Of a DNA stretch of 64,000 bases, positions 1 to 9,319 are shown one piece after another. The stretch lies in the NCBI GenBank assembly GCA_018261905.1, contig JAGTRU010000026.1, positions 27,346 to 91,345 of the forward strand. The letters run 5' to 3'. Source of the stretch: Pseudomonadota bacterium (GTDB lineage: Bacteria > Pseudomonadota > Gammaproteobacteria > Burkholderiales > Rhodocyclaceae). Position numbers and translations under genes: made by a program. The notes under the pieces are model-generated. The model was not told the DNA's origin, did not search any database, and saw only the letters and a list, made by a program, of their open reading frames with translations. The first letter of the stretch is position 1, and each line of letters begins with the position of its first letter.

Positions 1-2
1 AG

Positions 3-314
3 GGAGCTGTTGCCCGCCTGGCCGGGATAGAGGTACCGAAGTACGCCGATGTCGAACAGACTTTCGACGCGCTGCGCGCCCGGGTTGCCAAAACGCGGGC
101 CTTCGTTCAATCGATCGCGGCCGGACAGCTCGACGGGGCCGAGGAGCGGGAAATTTCGCTCAGCATCGGCGGCCATGACTTGAGTTTCCAGGGCTTGCCC
201 TACCTGCTGGGCTTTGCCTGGCCAAATTTCTATTTCCATCTGGTAACCGCCTACGACATTCTCCGTCACAACGGCGTGGTGATCGGTAAGCAAGACTACA
301 TCGGCAGCCCGTAG
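3..314 (+). CDS. DUF1993 family protein, 3' part only
   Basis: The gene begins before the window; 103 codons are visible, ending at TAG 312-314. The visible part contains a GAVARLAGIEVPKY stretch and ends ...AYDILRHNGVVIGK, which matches the C-terminal half of DUF1993 proteins (about 165-170 residues, predicted four-helix DinB-like fold). The biochemical role of the family is not established. The neighbour is a convergent glutathione-transferase-like gene. Confidence 0.8.
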   Translation, partial: GAVARLAGIEVPKYADVEQTFDALRARVAKTRAFVQSIAAGQLDGAEEREISLSIGGHDLSFQGLPYLLGFAWPNFYFHLVTAYDILRHNGVVIGKQDYIGSP

Positions 315-368
315 GTCGGCGCGGAGCGGCCGTACACCGGCCGCCAGGTGACGGGCGCTACTTCCGCA

Positions 369-1067
369 TCAGCCGACGGTCGAAGCATCCTGGCCGAAGA
401 GCAGCCGTTTTGACGCTTCGTCAACGACCGGTGCGGTATTGATTTCGGCGGCCCGCCGGTAAGCCCGCTCGGTGGCCGGGCGGGCTTCTACCCGAGCGAA
501 CCAGCCCGCCAGGTGCGGAAAATCCTCGAGTTTCTGCATCTGCCGCTGGTGCGGCACGATCCACGGGTAACAGGCGATGTCGGCGATCGAGTACGGGCCG
601 GCAATGAACTCGCGACCATCGGCCAGATGCTTGTTCAGGACGGCATAGAGGCGCGCTGTTTCCTTGACGTAGCGCTCGATTGCGTAAGGAATTTTTTCCG
701 GCGCGTATTGGGTGAAATGATGGTTTTGGCCGGCCATCGGCCCAAGTCCGGCCATCTGCCAAAATAGCCATTGCAGGGTGAGGTTGCGGCCGCGCAGATC
801 GGACGGGATGAAACGCCCGATCTTGTCGGCAAGATAGAGCAGGATGGCGCCCGACTCGAACACCGGGAGCGCCGTGCCGCCATCGGCCGGCGTGTGGTCG
901 ACGATGGCCGGGATGCGGTTGTTGGGCGACAGGCGCAGGAAGTCGGGAGCGAACTGCTCGCCCCGGCCGATATTGATCGGCACGATGCGATAGGGCAGTT
1001 CCGCCTCTTCCAGGAACATCGTGATCTTGTGGCCGTTGGGGGTGGTCCAGTAATAAAGGTCGATCAT
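369..1067 (-). CDS. yfcG: Nu-class glutathione S-transferase-like disulfide oxidoreductase (YfcG/YghU type)
   Basis: A 232-residue cytosolic thioredoxin-fold protein. The N-terminal domain (about 1-85) starts MIDLYYWTTPNGHKI, and the TPNGHK motif marks the YfcG/YghU group, which uses two glutathiones and reduces disulfides. The helical C-terminal domain (about 95-205) contains the SIADIACYPW motif of GST domain 2. The ATG at 1067 is chosen because GGAG precedes it; the frame stays open upstream, but that extension looks like non-homologous translation. The physiological substrate is unknown. Confidence 0.88.
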   Translation of the reverse strand: MIDLYYWTTPNGHKITMFLEEAELPYRIVPINIGRGEQFAPDFLRLSPNNRIPAIVDHTPADGGTALPVFESGAILLYLADKIGRFIPSDLRGRNLTLQWLFWQMAGLGPMAGQNHHFTQYAPEKIPYAIERYVKETARLYAVLNKHLADGREFIAGPYSIADIACYPWIVPHQRQMQKLEDFPHLAGWFARVEARPATERAYRRAAEINTAPVVDEASKRLLFGQDASTVG

Positions 1068-1215
1068 CGTCAGGCTCCGCTTTATTCCGGCCAGCGCCGG
1101 GCATGCATGGGGAATGGGGTAATTTGGCCGGGATTGCCTTCCCGGAGCCCGGTAGACGGGCCGGAAGTGGGCTTGGTTCCTCGTTTCGGCCGACGCTTCC
1201 CGGGGGCGGGCGAGA

Positions 1216-1746
1216 TCAATGCGAACACCAGCAAACCCCGGTCGGGCCGCATTCTTCCCGGCGCCCCAAGGTGCTGCGGACGATGTCCTTGCTCCCGTCG
1301 AAAAGCACGTCAAAGCGCGCCAACTGGTTCAGGTCGTCGCAATATCGCCATTCCCAGACCAGTTCGTCGCGCGCCTTGAAATAGACGGTCCATGTCGGTT
1401 CCGGCGGTCCCAGGGTCCGCAACACCTGCTCCCGGCTCATGCCGGCGGTGATGCGCCGGAAACCGGCGGCGCTCAGGACATTTTCCAGGCTTGTCAGTTT
1501 GCCGTCCTGGCCGATCCGCAGCATGTAGGTATGGGTGCCCATCGGTCCGCGCGGATAGGCGAGAAGCCGCGAACCGTCGGGGTCGTTCCATTGCTGGCGT
1601 GGCTCGCCCATGATCCGGGTCACCTCGCTCAATTCCGATTGGCCGACCACCAGACCCCGGCCGCCGTAACTGGCGCAGGAGGCCAGCAAGACGGCCAGGC
1701 CGAGGCTTAGCAAACGATGTGGCGGACGATCAATGAGCGCGACCAT
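1216..1746 (-). CDS. Predicted outer-membrane lipoprotein, BamE/SmpA-like
   Basis: About 176 residues. A basic start is followed by a hydrophobic segment and the lipobox LLASC, so the mature protein should be lipidated at that Cys. Two tandem segments (SELSEVTRIMGEPRQQW and MSREQVLRTLGPPEPTW) resemble the 'G(M/Q)..EEV...LG.P' repeat of BamE/OmlA-fold lipoproteins. The ATG at 1746 is preferred over an in-frame TTG at 1758, because a GGAA lies just upstream of the ATG. No partner gene is adjacent; function unknown. Confidence 0.75.
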   Translation of the reverse strand: MVALIDRPPHRLLSLGLAVLLASCASYGGRGLVVGQSELSEVTRIMGEPRQQWNDPDGSRLLAYPRGPMGTHTYMLRIGQDGKLTSLENVLSAAGFRRITAGMSREQVLRTLGPPEPTWTVYFKARDELVWEWRYCDDLNQLARFDVLFDGSKDIVRSTLGRREECGPTGVCWCSH

Positions 1747-1929
1747 GAGCAGTTCCAAGGATAGGGGTGACGAAGCTTAGCAGCCCGCTTCATCGCTTCG
1801 ACAACAGTCGCGGGCAGAAATTCGGGGGAGGGCGGCTTGTTGCATTCGGTAACAAAGCAGAAGTGGCAGGGAGATGGATTGGTCCTATAACGAGAACAGG
1901 CGCCATTTCAGGACGCCGGGAGTCGGACC

Positions 1930-2163
1930 ATGAAATTCCCCAGGATCATTTTGGCAGTGCTCGGCTTGTCAGCCCTCGCCGGCTGCGTCGCCGTTCCCTA
2001 TTCGACGCCGTATCAGTATTCCTATCCCTACAACGACACGCAGGTTTACCGGTCATCTCCAAGTTACAACTATGTTCCCGGCCCGTGGTTGTATCCCGGC
2101 GTGGTGATTGGCCGCCATTGGGGCGGGCACCGCCATGGGCATGGCGGCGGATGGCGTCGATGA
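1930..2163 (+). CDS. Small Tyr-rich lipoprotein with His/Gly-rich tail
   Basis: 77 residues. Signal peptide with lipobox LAGC at about residue 19, then a Tyr/Pro/Ser-rich stretch, then a His/Gly-rich C-terminus (RHWGGHRHGHGGGWRR) that could bind metal. The size and composition match many short proteobacterial envelope lipoproteins of unknown role. GGGAGTCGGACC before the ATG supplies the ribosome-binding site. The 171-bp gap to the divergent lipoprotein gene must hold both promoters; no clear motif is seen there. Confidence 0.7.
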   Translation: MKFPRIILAVLGLSALAGCVAVPYSTPYQYSYPYNDTQVYRSSPSYNYVPGPWLYPGVVIGRHWGGHRHGHGGGWRR

Positions 2164-2190
2164 ATCTCGTCGCGGGTTGGGCGGGGGCCT

Positions 2191-2352
2191 TCAGAAGGAC
2201 TCGGGGTCGTCGGCCCCGAGCGAAAGGTGCATCCGGCGGTGGCTGTCTTGTTCTTCGATCTGCGGACCTTTCCAGATAAAGGTGATCCACAGCAAGACCA
2301 GCACAAAGAGGGCAGTCATCGCGACGAGGCCGAGTACCAGTTCTTGCAGCAT
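2191..2352 (-). CDS. Small single-span membrane protein (53 aa)
   Basis: ATG at 2350-2352 is preceded by GAGGAGGTCATCAATC, a very strong ribosome-binding site. The protein starts MLQELVLGLVAMTALFVLVL; residues 5-27 form one hydrophobic helix followed by WKGPQIEEQDSHRR and an acidic tail ending DDPESF. Topology suggests an inner-membrane anchor with a short cytoplasmic tail. No family is recognised. It lies downstream of acxR on the same strand, with an 18-bp palindrome 62-79 bases before its start. Support comes from the ribosome-binding site and the amphipathic composition; expression is unproven. Confidence 0.6.
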   Translation of the reverse strand: MLQELVLGLVAMTALFVLVLLWITFIWKGPQIEEQDSHRRMHLSLGADDPESF

Positions 2353-2413
2353 GATTGATGACCTCCTCGCCGGATAAAGGAAGGCATCATCGCATTGAAA
2401 TTAGCTGTTTGGA

Positions 2414-2431
2414 ATATCACAAAGGTGATAT
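2414..2431. promoter_or_regulatory. 18-bp perfect palindrome (ATATCAC-AAAG-GTGATAT)
   Basis: Two 7-bp arms separated by AAAG, in the gap between acxR and the small membrane-protein gene. The position upstream of the small gene suggests an operator. A weak terminator of acxR is less likely because no T-tract follows on the reverse strand. Confidence 0.4.
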
Positions 2432-2483
2432 GGGCTGGTCGATTGGCCCGCTATGCGGCTTTCCCGTTCGTCTGTCGGGGCCG

Positions 2484-4445
2484 CTAAGCGCGCATTGCCG
2501 CCAACTTGACGTACAGCGTGCTGCGCGAAATGCCCAGGGTGCGCGCCGCCATCGAGAGATTGCCATGGGCGCTGGCAACCGCGGCGTTGATCGCACTACG
2601 CTCCATCTCGACCAGCCGACCGGCGCTCAGCGCCGGGCTCGGCGCACTGTGGGCGAGCACGGCATCGACGGTGGCGGTGGCAATATGCGGCGGCAGTAGC
2701 GAGCCATCGATAGCATTGCCGTCGCTCAGCGCAAACATCGCTTCGAAGACATTCTGCAATTCGCGGATATTGCCCGGCCAGCGATAGCGCAGCAGGTGCT
2801 GCAGGACTTCCGGCGCCAGGCTTTTCGGCGGGCAGCCGTATTTTTGCGCCAGCCGCTGGTTGAGGTGCTTGATGATCGCTTCGGTGTCGGCCGGCCGATC
2901 GCGCAAGGGCGGCAGATTCAGGCTGACGACGCACAGTCGGTGAAAGAGGTCCTCGCGAAAACGCCCCGCCGCCGCCTCGTTCTGCAAATCGCGATTGGTC
3001 GCGGCGACGATGCGCACGGCCACTTTGCGTTCCCGCGTATCGCCCAGCCGGACGACAATGCCATCCTGCAGCACGCGCAACAGGTGCGGCTGCATGTCGA
3101 GCGGCATTTCGCCGATTTCGTCGAGGAACAGGGTGCCGCCGTCGGCCTGCTCGAACTTGCCGGGCAAGCCGCCGCGCCGGGCGCCGGTGAAGGCCCCTTC
3201 GCTGTAGCCGAACAATTCGCTGGCCAGCAATTCGCGGGTCAGCGCACCGCAATTGACGGCGATGAACGGCCCCTCCGGTTTGGCGCTGGCCTTGTGGATG
3301 GCACGGGCAAAAACCTCCTTGCCCGCCCCGGTTTCGCCGAGCAGCAGCACCGGCAGATCGAGCGGTGCGATGCGCCGGGCACGTGCCTTGGCCGTCGTGA
3401 TCGCCTGGCTGGTGCCGATGATTTCGCCGAAGACGTCATCCGTGGCCGGCGAGCACGGGGCACTGCCCCCCTGCCGCGCCGGCGTGCCGATCGGGATGAC
3501 CAGCAGGGTACCCAGTTCGCCGTCACGCGAGCGCACCGGCTGCAGCCATTCCGGGCGTAGCCAGAGCGGCGTCAGGCGCAGGCGCTCGGCCGGATGGACG
3601 GCGAAATCGAGGGCCGGCACCTGGCCGCCGATTTCGAAGGGCAGGCGGACGCCGTACATCTCGCGCGCCTGCTGCATGCTGCCGCTGGTCTTGACGATGC
3701 GGCCGCGCTGATCGAAGAGCACGACACAATCGTTGCCGTAGCGGCTGAAGCCGTCCATTGCCTGGGCCAGCAGCCGACCGTGCAGTTCGGCATCGCGCCG
3801 GGCGAGGACGCCTTCGATCTGCTTGGCAGCCGAAATGACCAGGCCCAACGTATGGCCGTGGAAGGTTTCCTTGACGCCGGAGACATCGACCACACCCAGC
3901 AGGTTCTTGCCGAGCGGATCGAGAATCGGGGCGGCGGCGCAGGTCCAGTGCTTGACGTCGATGCAGTAATGCTCGCTGGCGTAAATCTGCACCGGCTCAT
4001 GGGTGACGATGGCGGTGCCGATGGCGTTGGTGCCGATCAACTGCTCGCCCCAACAACCGCCGGGCGCCAGGTTGATCTGCTCGCCGGCGTCGCGGGCGCG
4101 CGATTCGCCGTTGAGATCGAGAATGGTGCCGCTCGGGTCGCTGAGCATGATCAGGGTGCCCGACTCGCGCAGGATTTCGCGCAGGGTTTCGAGCACCGGC
4201 TTGGCCGCCTCGTACAGGTCGCGGGAGCGCTCCCGCAGCTGGCGGATTTTTTCCGCATCGGCCGCCGGTGCGCTGCTGCTGGCCGGATCGACGGCTTCCG
4301 AACGGCTGCGCCGCCACGAATCGAGGACGACATTACGCACCCCGGAGGCGGCCAGCGGCCGGTCCTGAAGGAAGCTTTCCCAGGAGTTGGCGACGACCGA
4401 CTCGTCGCCGATGCGCGGAATAAGAAGATTGCTGTTGGGGCTCAC
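2484..4445 (-). CDS. acxR: Sigma-54-dependent transcriptional activator, AcoR/AcxR type
   Basis: About 653 residues. Order: N-terminal AcoR-type sensor region with GAF-like segments (about 60-320), AAA+ domain (about 330-560) and C-terminal Fis-type helix-turn-helix. The AAA+ domain has the Walker A motif GETGAGKE, the sigma-54-contacting loop GAFTGA and the Walker B motif [10 protein letters not shown]. The HTH reads [16 protein letters not shown]. It is divergent from acxABC, and a sigma-54 promoter lies before acxA, so it should activate acetone carboxylase in response to a ketone or alcohol signal (inference). The start is uncertain: GTG at 4445 is used; an in-frame TTG at 4487 would add 14 residues. 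Confidence 0.85.
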   Translation of the reverse strand: MSPNSNLLIPRIGDESVVANSWESFLQDRPLAASGVRNVVLDSWRRSRSEAVDPASSSAPAADAEKIRQLRERSRDLYEAAKPVLETLREILRESGTLIMLSDPSGTILDLNGESRARDAGEQINLAPGGCWGEQLIGTNAIGTAIVTHEPVQIYASEHYCIDVKHWTCAAAPILDPLGKNLLGVVDVSGVKETFHGHTLGLVISAAKQIEGVLARRDAELHGRLLAQAMDGFSRYGNDCVVLFDQRGRIVKTSGSMQQAREMYGVRLPFEIGGQVPALDFAVHPAERLRLTPLWLRPEWLQPVRSRDGELGTLLVIPIGTPARQGGSAPCSPATDDVFGEIIGTSQAITTAKARARRIAPLDLPVLLLGETGAGKEVFARAIHKASAKPEGPFIAVNCGALTRELLASELFGYSEGAFTGARRGGLPGKFEQADGGTLFLDEIGEMPLDMQPHLLRVLQDGIVVRLGDTRERKVAVRIVAATNRDLQNEAAAGRFREDLFHRLCVVSLNLPPLRDRPADTEAIIKHLNQRLAQKYGCPPKSLAPEVLQHLLRYRWPGNIRELQNVFEAMFALSDGNAIDGSLLPPHIATATVDAVLAHSAPSPALSAGRLVEMERSAINAAVASAHGNLSMAARTLGISRSTLYVKLAAMRA

Positions 4446-4554
4446 CTTGGGCTCGTCTCGGGCTCCGGAATTACGGCAATGGAACAATCAATTAACTTAA
4501 TCGTAACCGTAGCCATTGGCGGAAACAAAGTCAATAAAGTCTTTTTTATCAATA

Positions 4555-4602
4555 TGTTGTGCGCCGCAACAAAAGGCCGGCGAAGTGTCCGGTTTCCGGA
4601 CA
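4555..4602 (+). promoter_or_regulatory. Candidate AcxR upstream activating sites (two TGT-N11-ACA palindromes)
   Basis: Site A (4555-4571) has TGTTG and CAACA arms. Site B (4586-4602) is a perfect palindrome, TGTCCGG-TTT-CCGGACA. Both follow TGT-N11-ACA, and their centres are 31 bp (three helical turns) apart. They lie about 195 and 164 bp upstream of the predicted acxA start site, the usual range for an enhancer-binding protein. A weaker TCCGA-N7-TCGGA repeat is at 4635-4651. Assignment to AcxR is inferred from position. Confidence 0.55.
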
Positions 4603-4730
4603 GATGGAAATTGGCGTCGTCTTTCAGGACGTTTTCCGAATCTTTATCGGACAGTTGCCAGTTTTTGCATATTTTCTCCAAGCCGATGATTCCACGGAAA
4701 TTTTTACGGCAGCGGCGGCTTTTGCCGAGC

Positions 4731-4747
4731 CTGGCCCGGCCCTTGCC
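4731..4747 (+). promoter_or_regulatory. Sigma-54 (-24/-12) promoter of acxABC
   Basis: CTGGCCCGGCCCTTGCC matches the consensus YTGGCACGrNNNTTGCW except at two positions, with GG and GC exactly 10 bases apart. The predicted transcription start is about 4758, giving a 42-base leader to the acxA ATG at 4800. The divergent gene encodes a GAFTGA-containing activator, which is the expected partner. Confidence 0.75.
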
Positions 4748-4799
4748 ATTAACTCGGCGTGGGATCACTCACCACAAACACCAATGACAGGAGACAAAA

Positions 4800-6947
4800 A
4801 TGCAAATCCAGCAGTCAAACGTACAGGTGATGGGCATCGATGCCGGCGGCACGATGACCGATACCTTCTTTGTCCGGGCCGACGGCCGTTTCGTCGTCGG
4901 CAAGGCGCAAAGCAATCCCGGCGACGAGTCGCTCGCCATCTACAATTCGTCGGTGGACGCCCTCGAACACTGGGGGCGCAAGGTCGACGACGTCTATCCG
5001 GAACTGGCGACCTGCGTCTATTCCGGCACCGCCATGCTCAACCGCATCCTGATGCGCAAGGGCCTCGATGTCGGCCTGATCTGCAACAAGGGCTTCGAGC
5101 AGATCCATTCGATGGGCCGCGCCCTGCAGAGCTATCTGGGCTACGCCCTGGAAGATCGCATCCACCTCAACACCCACCGCTACGACGAGCCGCTGGTGCC
5201 GGTTTCCCGCACCCGCGGCGTCACCGAGCGCACCGACGTGCAGGGCAAGATCGTCATTCCGCTGCGCGAGGACGAAGTGCGCCAGGCCACCCGCGAACTG
5301 GTCGAGGCCGGTTCCCAGGCCATAGTCATCTGCCTGCTGCAGTCCCACAAGAACGAAGCCAGCGAGCAACGGGCGCGCGATCTGGTGCGGGACGAACTGA
5401 AGAAGCTCAAGTCGGACATTCCGGTCTTCGCTTCGGTGGACTACTACCCGTCGCGCAAGGAAAGCCACCGCATGAACACCACCATTCTCGAAGCCTACGG
5501 CGCCGAACCGTCGCGCCAGACGCTGAAGAAGGTCAGCGACCGCTTCAAGAAACATGGCGCCAAGTTCGACCTGCGGGTGATGGCGACGCACGGCGGGACG
5601 ATCAGCTGGAAGGCCAAGGAACTGGCCCGCACCATCGTTTCCGGCCCGATCGGCGGGGTCATCGGCTCCAAGCTGCTCGGCGAATACCTCGGCGACGAGA
5701 ACATCGCCTGTTCCGACATCGGCGGCACCAGCTTCGACGTGGCGTTGATCACCAAGGGCAACTTCGCCATCAAGTCGGACCCTGACATGGCCCGCCTGGT
5801 GCTCTCGCTGCCGCTGGTCGCCATGGACTCGGTCGGCGCCGGCGCCGGCAGCTTCGTCCGCCTCGACCCGTACAGCAAGTCGATCAAGCTTGGCCCGGAC
5901 AGCGCCGGTTACCGCGTCGGCACCTGCTGGCCGGAAAGCGGCCTGGATACGGTCTCGGTTTCCGACTGCCACGTCGTGCTCGGCTACCTCAATCCGCAAA
6001 ATTTCCTCGGCGGTGCCATCAAGCTCGATGTCCAGCGCGCCCGCGACCACATCAAGGCGCAGATCGCCGATCCGCTCGGCCTCTCGGTGGAAGATGCGGC
6101 AGCCGGCGTCATCGAACTGCTCGACCTGACGCTGTCTGAATACCTGCGTGCCAATATCAGCGCCAAGGGCTACAACCCGGCCGAATTTACCTGCTTCTCT
6201 TACGGCGGCGCCGGCCCGGTGCATACCTATGGCTACACCGAAGGCGTCGGCTTCAAGGATGTCGTGGTGCCGGCCTGGGCGGCAGGATTCTCGGCTTTTG
6301 GCTGCGCCTGTGCCGACTTCGAGTACCGCTACGACAAATCGGTCGATCTGGGCGTCGCCCAGTTCGCCAGCGACGAGCAGAAAGCGGCCGCCTGCGCGAC
6401 CCTGCAGGAAGCCTGGGGCGAGCTGGCGGTCAAGGTCATCGACGAGTTCGTCATCAATGGCTACAAGCCGGAGGACGTGCTGCTGATCCCCGGCTACAAG
6501 ATGCAGTACATGGGCCAGCTCAACGACCTCGAAATCGTCTCGCCGGTGACCAGCGCCGCCACCGCCGCCGACTGGCAGCAGATCATCGAGTCCTTCGAGA
6601 ACACTTATGGCCGCGTTTACGCCAATTCGGCGCGCTCGCCGGAACTGGGCTTCTCGGTCACCGGCGCCATCCTGCGCGGCATGGTCGTGACGCAAAAGCC
6701 GGTGCTGCCGGAAGACGCTGATGCCGGACCGACAGCGCCCAAGGAGGCCTATCTCGGCACCCGTCCGTTCTACCGCCACAAGAAGTGGGTCGAAGCGGCG
6801 CTGTGGAAGATGGAGTCGCTGAAAGCCGGCAACCATATTGTCGGGCCAGCCATCATCGAATCCGACGCGACGACCTTCGTCGTCCCCGACGGCTTCGAAA
6901 CCACGATTGACAAGCATCGCCTGTTCCATCTCAAAGAAGTCAAGTGA
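4800..6947 (+). CDS. acxA: Acetone carboxylase beta subunit (hydantoinase A family)
   Basis: 715 residues, close to the roughly 717 of Xanthobacter AcxA. HyuA-type actin-like ATPase fold: the N-terminal phosphate loop reads MGIDAGGTMTDTFFV, and a second nucleotide loop is SDIGGTSFDVALI. The subunit uses ATP to activate acetone and bicarbonate within the alpha2-beta2-gamma2 acetone carboxylase, which forms acetoacetate in the cytosol. AGGAGACAAAA precedes the ATG. It is first in acxABC and is served by the sigma-54 promoter at 4731. Confidence 0.93.
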   Translation: MQIQQSNVQVMGIDAGGTMTDTFFVRADGRFVVGKAQSNPGDESLAIYNSSVDALEHWGRKVDDVYPELATCVYSGTAMLNRILMRKGLDVGLICNKGFEQIHSMGRALQSYLGYALEDRIHLNTHRYDEPLVPVSRTRGVTERTDVQGKIVIPLREDEVRQATRELVEAGSQAIVICLLQSHKNEASEQRARDLVRDELKKLKSDIPVFASVDYYPSRKESHRMNTTILEAYGAEPSRQTLKKVSDRFKKHGAKFDLRVMATHGGTISWKAKELARTIVSGPIGGVIGSKLLGEYLGDENIACSDIGGTSFDVALITKGNFAIKSDPDMARLVLSLPLVAMDSVGAGAGSFVRLDPYSKSIKLGPDSAGYRVGTCWPESGLDTVSVSDCHVVLGYLNPQNFLGGAIKLDVQRARDHIKAQIADPLGLSVEDAAAGVIELLDLTLSEYLRANISAKGYNPAEFTCFSYGGAGPVHTYGYTEGVGFKDVVVPAWAAGFSAFGCACADFEYRYDKSVDLGVAQFASDEQKAAACATLQEAWGELAVKVIDEFVINGYKPEDVLLIPGYKMQYMGQLNDLEIVSPVTSAATAADWQQIIESFENTYGRVYANSARSPELGFSVTGAILRGMVVTQKPVLPEDADAGPTAPKEAYLGTRPFYRHKKWVEAALWKMESLKAGNHIVGPAIIESDATTFVVPDGFETTIDKHRLFHLKEVK

Positions 6948-6958
6948 GGAGACCCACC

Positions 6959-9283
6959 ATGAATATGATGAGCACAAAAGAAATCGGCCTCGGCAACCTG
7001 CTGGCCAGCGGCATGACGCTCAAGCAGCACCGCGATGCGATCCTCGAGCGCACCCAGTCGACGGGTTACTACAACGGCCTGGAAAAACTCGAATTCCGCG
7101 ACAGCGACCCGATCGGCTACGAGAAGCTCTTTTCCAAGCTGCGCGGCGGCCTGGTCCACGCCCGGGAAACGGCCAAGAAGATTGCCGCCAGCCCGATCGT
7201 CGAGCAGGAAGGCGAACTCTGCTTCACGCTTTACAACGCCGCTGGCGACTGCATCCTGACGTCGACGGGGATCATCATCCACGTCGGCACCATGGGGGCG
7301 GCGATCAAGTACATGATCGAGAACAACTGGGAAGCCAACCCGACGATCAACCCCGGCGACATGTTCACGACCAATGACTGCGCCATCGGCAACGTGCACC
7401 CCTGCGACATCGCCACCATCGTGCCGATCTTCTGGGCCGGCAAGCTGATCGGCTGGGTCGGCGGCGTCACCCACGTCATCGATACCGGTGCCGTCACGCC
7501 GGGCTCGATGTCCACCGGTCAGACCCAGCGTTTCGGTGACGGCTACATGATCACCTGCCGCAAGACCGGTATCAACGACGAACCGCTGCGCGACTGGCTG
7601 CATGAGTCGCAGCGTTCGGTGCGCACGCCGAAATACTGGATTCTCGACGAAAAGACCCGCATCGCCGGTTGCCACATGATCCGCGAACTGGTCGAGGAAG
7701 TGATCAAGGCCGACGGTTTGGAAGCCTACGAGAAGTTCTCGGCAGAAGTCATCGAAGAAGGTCGCCGCGGCCTGATGAGCCGGATCAAGGCGATGACCCT
7801 GCCGGGCAAATATCGCAAGGTGTCCTTTGTCGATGTGCCTTTCAAACACGAGGACATCCAGGTGTCCAACGCCTTCGCCAAGCTCGACTCGATCATGCAC
7901 TCGCCAGTCGAGATGACCATCAAGCCGGACGGCAAGTGGCGGCTCGACTTCGAAGGCGCCAGCCGCTGGGGCTGGCATACCTTCAATGCCCACCAGGTGG
8001 CCTTCACCTCGGGCATCTGGGTCATGATGTCGCAGACGCTGGTGCCGACCCAACGCATCAACGATGGTGCCTACTTCGCCACCGAGTTCCACCTGCCCAA
8101 GGGCACCTGGTGCAACCCGGACGACCGCCGCACCGGTCACGCCTATGCCTGGCACTTCCTGGTCTCCGGCTGGGCGGCCTTGTGGCGCGGCCTGAGCCAG
8201 TCCTACTTCAGCCGCGGCTATCTGGAAGAGGTCAATGCCGGCAACGCCAACACCTCCAACTGGCTGCAGGGCGGCGGCATCAACCAGGACGGCGAGATCC
8301 ACGCGGTCAACAGCTTCGAAGCTTCGTCGTGCGGTACCGGTGCCTGCGCCGTCAAGGACGGTCTGAACCACGCCGCCGCCATCTGGAACCCGGAAGGCGA
8401 CATGGGCGACATCGAAATCTGGGAAATGGCCGAGCCGCTGCTGTACCTGGGGCGCAACGTCAAATCCAACTCCGGCGGCTACGGCAAGTACCGTGGCGGC
8501 TGTGGTTTCGAAACCCTGCGCATGGTCTGGAACGCCCAGGACTGGACGATGTTCTTCATGGGCAACGGCTACATGAACAGCGACTGGGGCATGATGGGCG
8601 GCTACCCGTCGGCCACCGGCTACCGTTTCGAAGCGCACAACACCGGTCTCAAGGAACGCATCGCCATCGGCGACTCGCTGCCACTGGGCGGCGACATCGA
8701 TCCGAGCGCGCCCGACTACGAGCGTCACCTCGATGCGACGGCCGTGGTCAAGCGCGACAAGCAGTGCATGACCACCGAGGACTGCTATGAAAACCACGAC
8801 CTTTACCTGAACTACCTGCGCGGCGGCCCGGGCTTCGGCGATCCGATCGATCGTGAAGTTAGTGCCATCGAGAACGACCTCAACCAGAAATTCCTGCTGC
8901 CGGAATTCGCCGAAAAGGTCTACGGCGCCGTGTTCACCCAGGATGCCAAGGGTGTGTTCAGCATCGATGCCGAACTGACCCGGCAGCGCCGCACGGAAAT
9001 CCGCAAGGAACGCCTGGCCCGTGCCCTGCCGACCCGCGAGTGGATGAAGGAAGAGCGCGAACGGATCATCAACAAGCATGCCGCGGTGCAGGTCCAGCAC
9101 ATGTTCGCCACCAGCTTCGGACTGTCCGAGAAATTCACCCAGGAGTTCAAGGATTTCTGGAGCCTGCCGGCTGACTGGCAACTGCTCGAAGACGAACTGG
9201 GCGTGCCGACCTACGGCTCGAAGCACCGTATGGATCTCTCGCTGATGCCCGACGTGAAGACCGTCGTCCAGGTCGAAGAGTAA
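6959..9283 (+). CDS. acxB: Acetone carboxylase alpha subunit (hydantoinase B family)
   Basis: 774 residues (Xanthobacter AcxB is about 776). HyuB-type domain over most of the length, with the GDMFTTNDCAIGNVHPCD region and a Gly-rich C-terminal third (SNSGGYGKYRGGCGFE). In this family the alpha subunit carries the metal site where activated acetone and CO2 combine to acetoacetate. Start: ATG at 6959 after GAGGAGACCCACC; an upstream in-frame codon overlaps acxA and is unlikely. Gap to acxA is 11 bases. Confidence 0.93.
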   Translation: MNMMSTKEIGLGNLLASGMTLKQHRDAILERTQSTGYYNGLEKLEFRDSDPIGYEKLFSKLRGGLVHARETAKKIAASPIVEQEGELCFTLYNAAGDCILTSTGIIIHVGTMGAAIKYMIENNWEANPTINPGDMFTTNDCAIGNVHPCDIATIVPIFWAGKLIGWVGGVTHVIDTGAVTPGSMSTGQTQRFGDGYMITCRKTGINDEPLRDWLHESQRSVRTPKYWILDEKTRIAGCHMIRELVEEVIKADGLEAYEKFSAEVIEEGRRGLMSRIKAMTLPGKYRKVSFVDVPFKHEDIQVSNAFAKLDSIMHSPVEMTIKPDGKWRLDFEGASRWGWHTFNAHQVAFTSGIWVMMSQTLVPTQRINDGAYFATEFHLPKGTWCNPDDRRTGHAYAWHFLVSGWAALWRGLSQSYFSRGYLEEVNAGNANTSNWLQGGGINQDGEIHAVNSFEASSCGTGACAVKDGLNHAAAIWNPEGDMGDIEIWEMAEPLLYLGRNVKSNSGGYGKYRGGCGFETLRMVWNAQDWTMFFMGNGYMNSDWGMMGGYPSATGYRFEAHNTGLKERIAIGDSLPLGGDIDPSAPDYERHLDATAVVKRDKQCMTTEDCYENHDLYLNYLRGGPGFGDPIDREVSAIENDLNQKFLLPEFAEKVYGAVFTQDAKGVFSIDAELTRQRRTEIRKERLARALPTREWMKEERERIINKHAAVQVQHMFATSFGLSEKFTQEFKDFWSLPADWQLLEDELGVPTYGSKHRMDLSLMPDVKTVVQVEE

Positions 9284-9319
9284 GCCGCGCAATCGATTAT
9301 CTGAATCAAGGAGACAAAA

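Noticed and set aside
4651..4670. TTGCCAGTTTTTGCAT as the sigma-54 promoter of acxA
   Set aside because: The spacing between GG-like and GC positions is one base off and the -24 GG is missing; the site at 4731 fits far better.
4815..6977. 720-codon reverse frame over acxA
   Set aside because: Antisense of acxA with no ribosome-binding site and biased composition.
6770..9292. 840-codon reverse frame over acxB
   Set aside because: Antisense of acxB, whose forward product has the expected family length and motifs. The reverse product is Ala/Gly/Asp-rich noise.
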